Assembly (NCBI GenBank): GCA_037074615.1
Contig: CM073558.1
Span: 17,963,001-18,027,000, forward strand
DNA: 64,000 nucleotides
Origin: Leucaena leucocephala
Lineage: Eukaryota; Streptophyta; Magnoliopsida; Fabales; Fabaceae
Direction of reading: 5' to 3'
Below the pieces are notes generated by a model. That model searched no databases and was not told the DNA's origin. It worked only from the letters and a program-made list of their open reading frames with translations. Positions within the stretch are counted from its first letter, which is position 1; the number at the start of each line of letters is the position of its first letter. Made by a program: the position numbers and the translations under genes. Below are positions 63,026 to 64,000 of this stretch, in pieces.

Positions 63026-63066
<41 letters not shown>

Positions 63067-63101
63067 CCTTCAATTTGTGTAATCTTACTTTGGCTATTTA
63101 A
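61449..63101. other. Region between units C and D, TA-rich
   Basis: AT-rich with four long (TA)n tracts (62285-62315 followed by (TG)n, 62642-62692, 62932-62960 and 63029-63065). 62385-62440 (AAAAGGAGCCA...CTTCAACTCTAAAAT) matches the flank near 57687-57732. No supported coding exon. Confidence 0.6.
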
Positions 63102-64000
63102 TTAGAAGCGAGACGGTGCAGGAGCTGGTGAGGCTGAGACAATGCCTGCGCAACAAGAAAGAAGTTAATAAAAATAATCTTGAAAAGGAAACAAATATAA
63201 TATATATGAGTGATGAAAAGAAATGGTTATTGTTAAATAATGAAATAGTTATACTCCCTTCTGATTCTTTTTATAAGATAATAAATAACTAAATTAGGTA
63301 AACAAAAAAATTAGTTAATTTTAATTAAATACAATAAATATGTAATGTCAGTGAAAGAGAGAGTGGGCATATAAGAAAAGAGGTGTTAGATAGTAATGGT
63401 TTAATATGTGGATAATTAATACAATGAGACTAATCAATAATTATTTAGAAGAAAAAATAAAAAAAAACAGAAATTAAACATTTTAAACCAGCTATTAGTG
63501 TTTTATAAATAAAAATATACCATATCTAAAAATATATTTGCTTATATCTAGAACTAGAGGTAGTAATATGTAAGGGAAAAGTAACATCTTTTTCATGGGG
63601 ATATCAAATTAAAGAAAGCCTAAATGATATCCAATATTGTTACTTACCAGCAGAAGCATAATCCATGTTGAAGGAATGGTGATATCTGTGAAATGCCAAT
63701 GAATAGTTTGGAGGAGAAGGGAAGGAGCCATTGGGTCCAATTGCAAATATGAGATATGGTAATGGCTTCCTAATTTCCAATTGAAATCCTATGTAAGCAA
63801 TATTTGATGTTGAGTTAGCTGAAACTATGGATGCTTTGGTCCATGGAAGGTCCCCTTTGTTTGGGATCACCTGATCTGGTCTGTGTCCGCCTAGATAGTA
63901 CTGCTTCAATCCGGTATTGCTGCCAGTTGATCCGAGCCACCCTACCACAGCACTAGAACCCACCATATGGCCGTCTTTGGAAAACCCTATTGCTCCATAG
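63102..64000 (-). CDS. DOMON-only protein, unit D (5' end outside window)
   Basis: Secreted/surface redox domain related to AIR12. The exon from the right edge to 63648 is open: YGAIGFSKDGHMVGSSAVVGW, LKQYYLGGHRPDQV, IAYIGFQLEIRKPLPYLIFA, IGPNGSFPSPPNYS, then NMDYASAG across a GTAAGT donor. It joins in frame to a 44-bp exon (63145-63102) reading IVSASPAPAPSRF and a stop, so the b561 membrane helices found in unit B are absent. A Ser/Ala/Pro-rich tail after DOMON recalls AIR12-type proteins, but no hydrophobic GPI signal follows. Intact in what can be seen; the signal-peptide exon lies beyond 64000. It could be a functional DOMON-only gene or a truncated copy. Confidence 0.75.

Overview
This is plant nuclear DNA, most likely from a eudicot. 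It is AT-rich, its genes carry many introns, and it contains several classes of plant transposon. I recognise four host genes by translated exons: an exportin-7-like karyopherin, ribosomal protein L5, a glyoxylate/succinic semialdehyde reductase (GLYR1 type), and a chloroplast RNA-editing PPR-DYW protein that looks like LPA66. I cannot name the species.

Layout. 1-3421: degenerate minus-strand Ty1/copia element with one LTR. 3.7-4.15 kb: 3' remnant of a second, plus-strand copia element. 4429-12738 (minus): 14 exons giving the N-terminal 528 codons of an exportin-7-like gene; its 3' half is not visible and the two copia pieces lie where it should continue. 12.7-17.3 kb: AT-rich intergenic DNA with MITE-like repeats. 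17503-19826 (plus): complete nine-exon RPL5 with a GC-AG intron and site II promoter motifs. 21.6-24.3 kb (minus): wrecked PIF/Harbinger element, its MYB/SANT-like and DDE transposase regions run together and the DDE region split by a 1.49-kb insertion with a target duplication. 25989-31389 (minus): complete eight-exon GLYR1-like gene with a SINE in intron 7. 32.6-33.5 kb: degenerate minisatellite. 35554-37458 (plus): intronless LPA66-like gene.

38.4-64 kb: a decayed minus-strand tandem array of DOMON/cytochrome b561 genes (AIR12/CYB561-DOMON family). I find at least four units. Three are visibly broken by frameshifts, stop codons or missing exons. The one at the right edge is open in the part visible, but encodes only the DOMON module. 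A young, structurally intact Ty1/copia element (41404-50544; LTRs about 99% identical, 5-bp target duplication, one uninterrupted 1327-aa gag-pol) lies inside the array. Two SINE-like insertions, a foldback MITE, a 206-bp triplicated repeat, duplicated upstream segments and many (TA)n tracts fill the rest.

The four host genes are functionally unrelated neighbours (nuclear transport, translation, aldehyde detoxification, plastid RNA editing) with no sign of a pathway cluster. The least ordinary material is the decayed DOMON-b561 array with its nested insertions, the split Harbinger element, a dispersed 0.4-0.6 kb Tourist-like MITE family (five or six copies), and the hairpin-forming 90-bp repeats inside the young copia LTRs. 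I see no convincing previously undescribed biochemical system.
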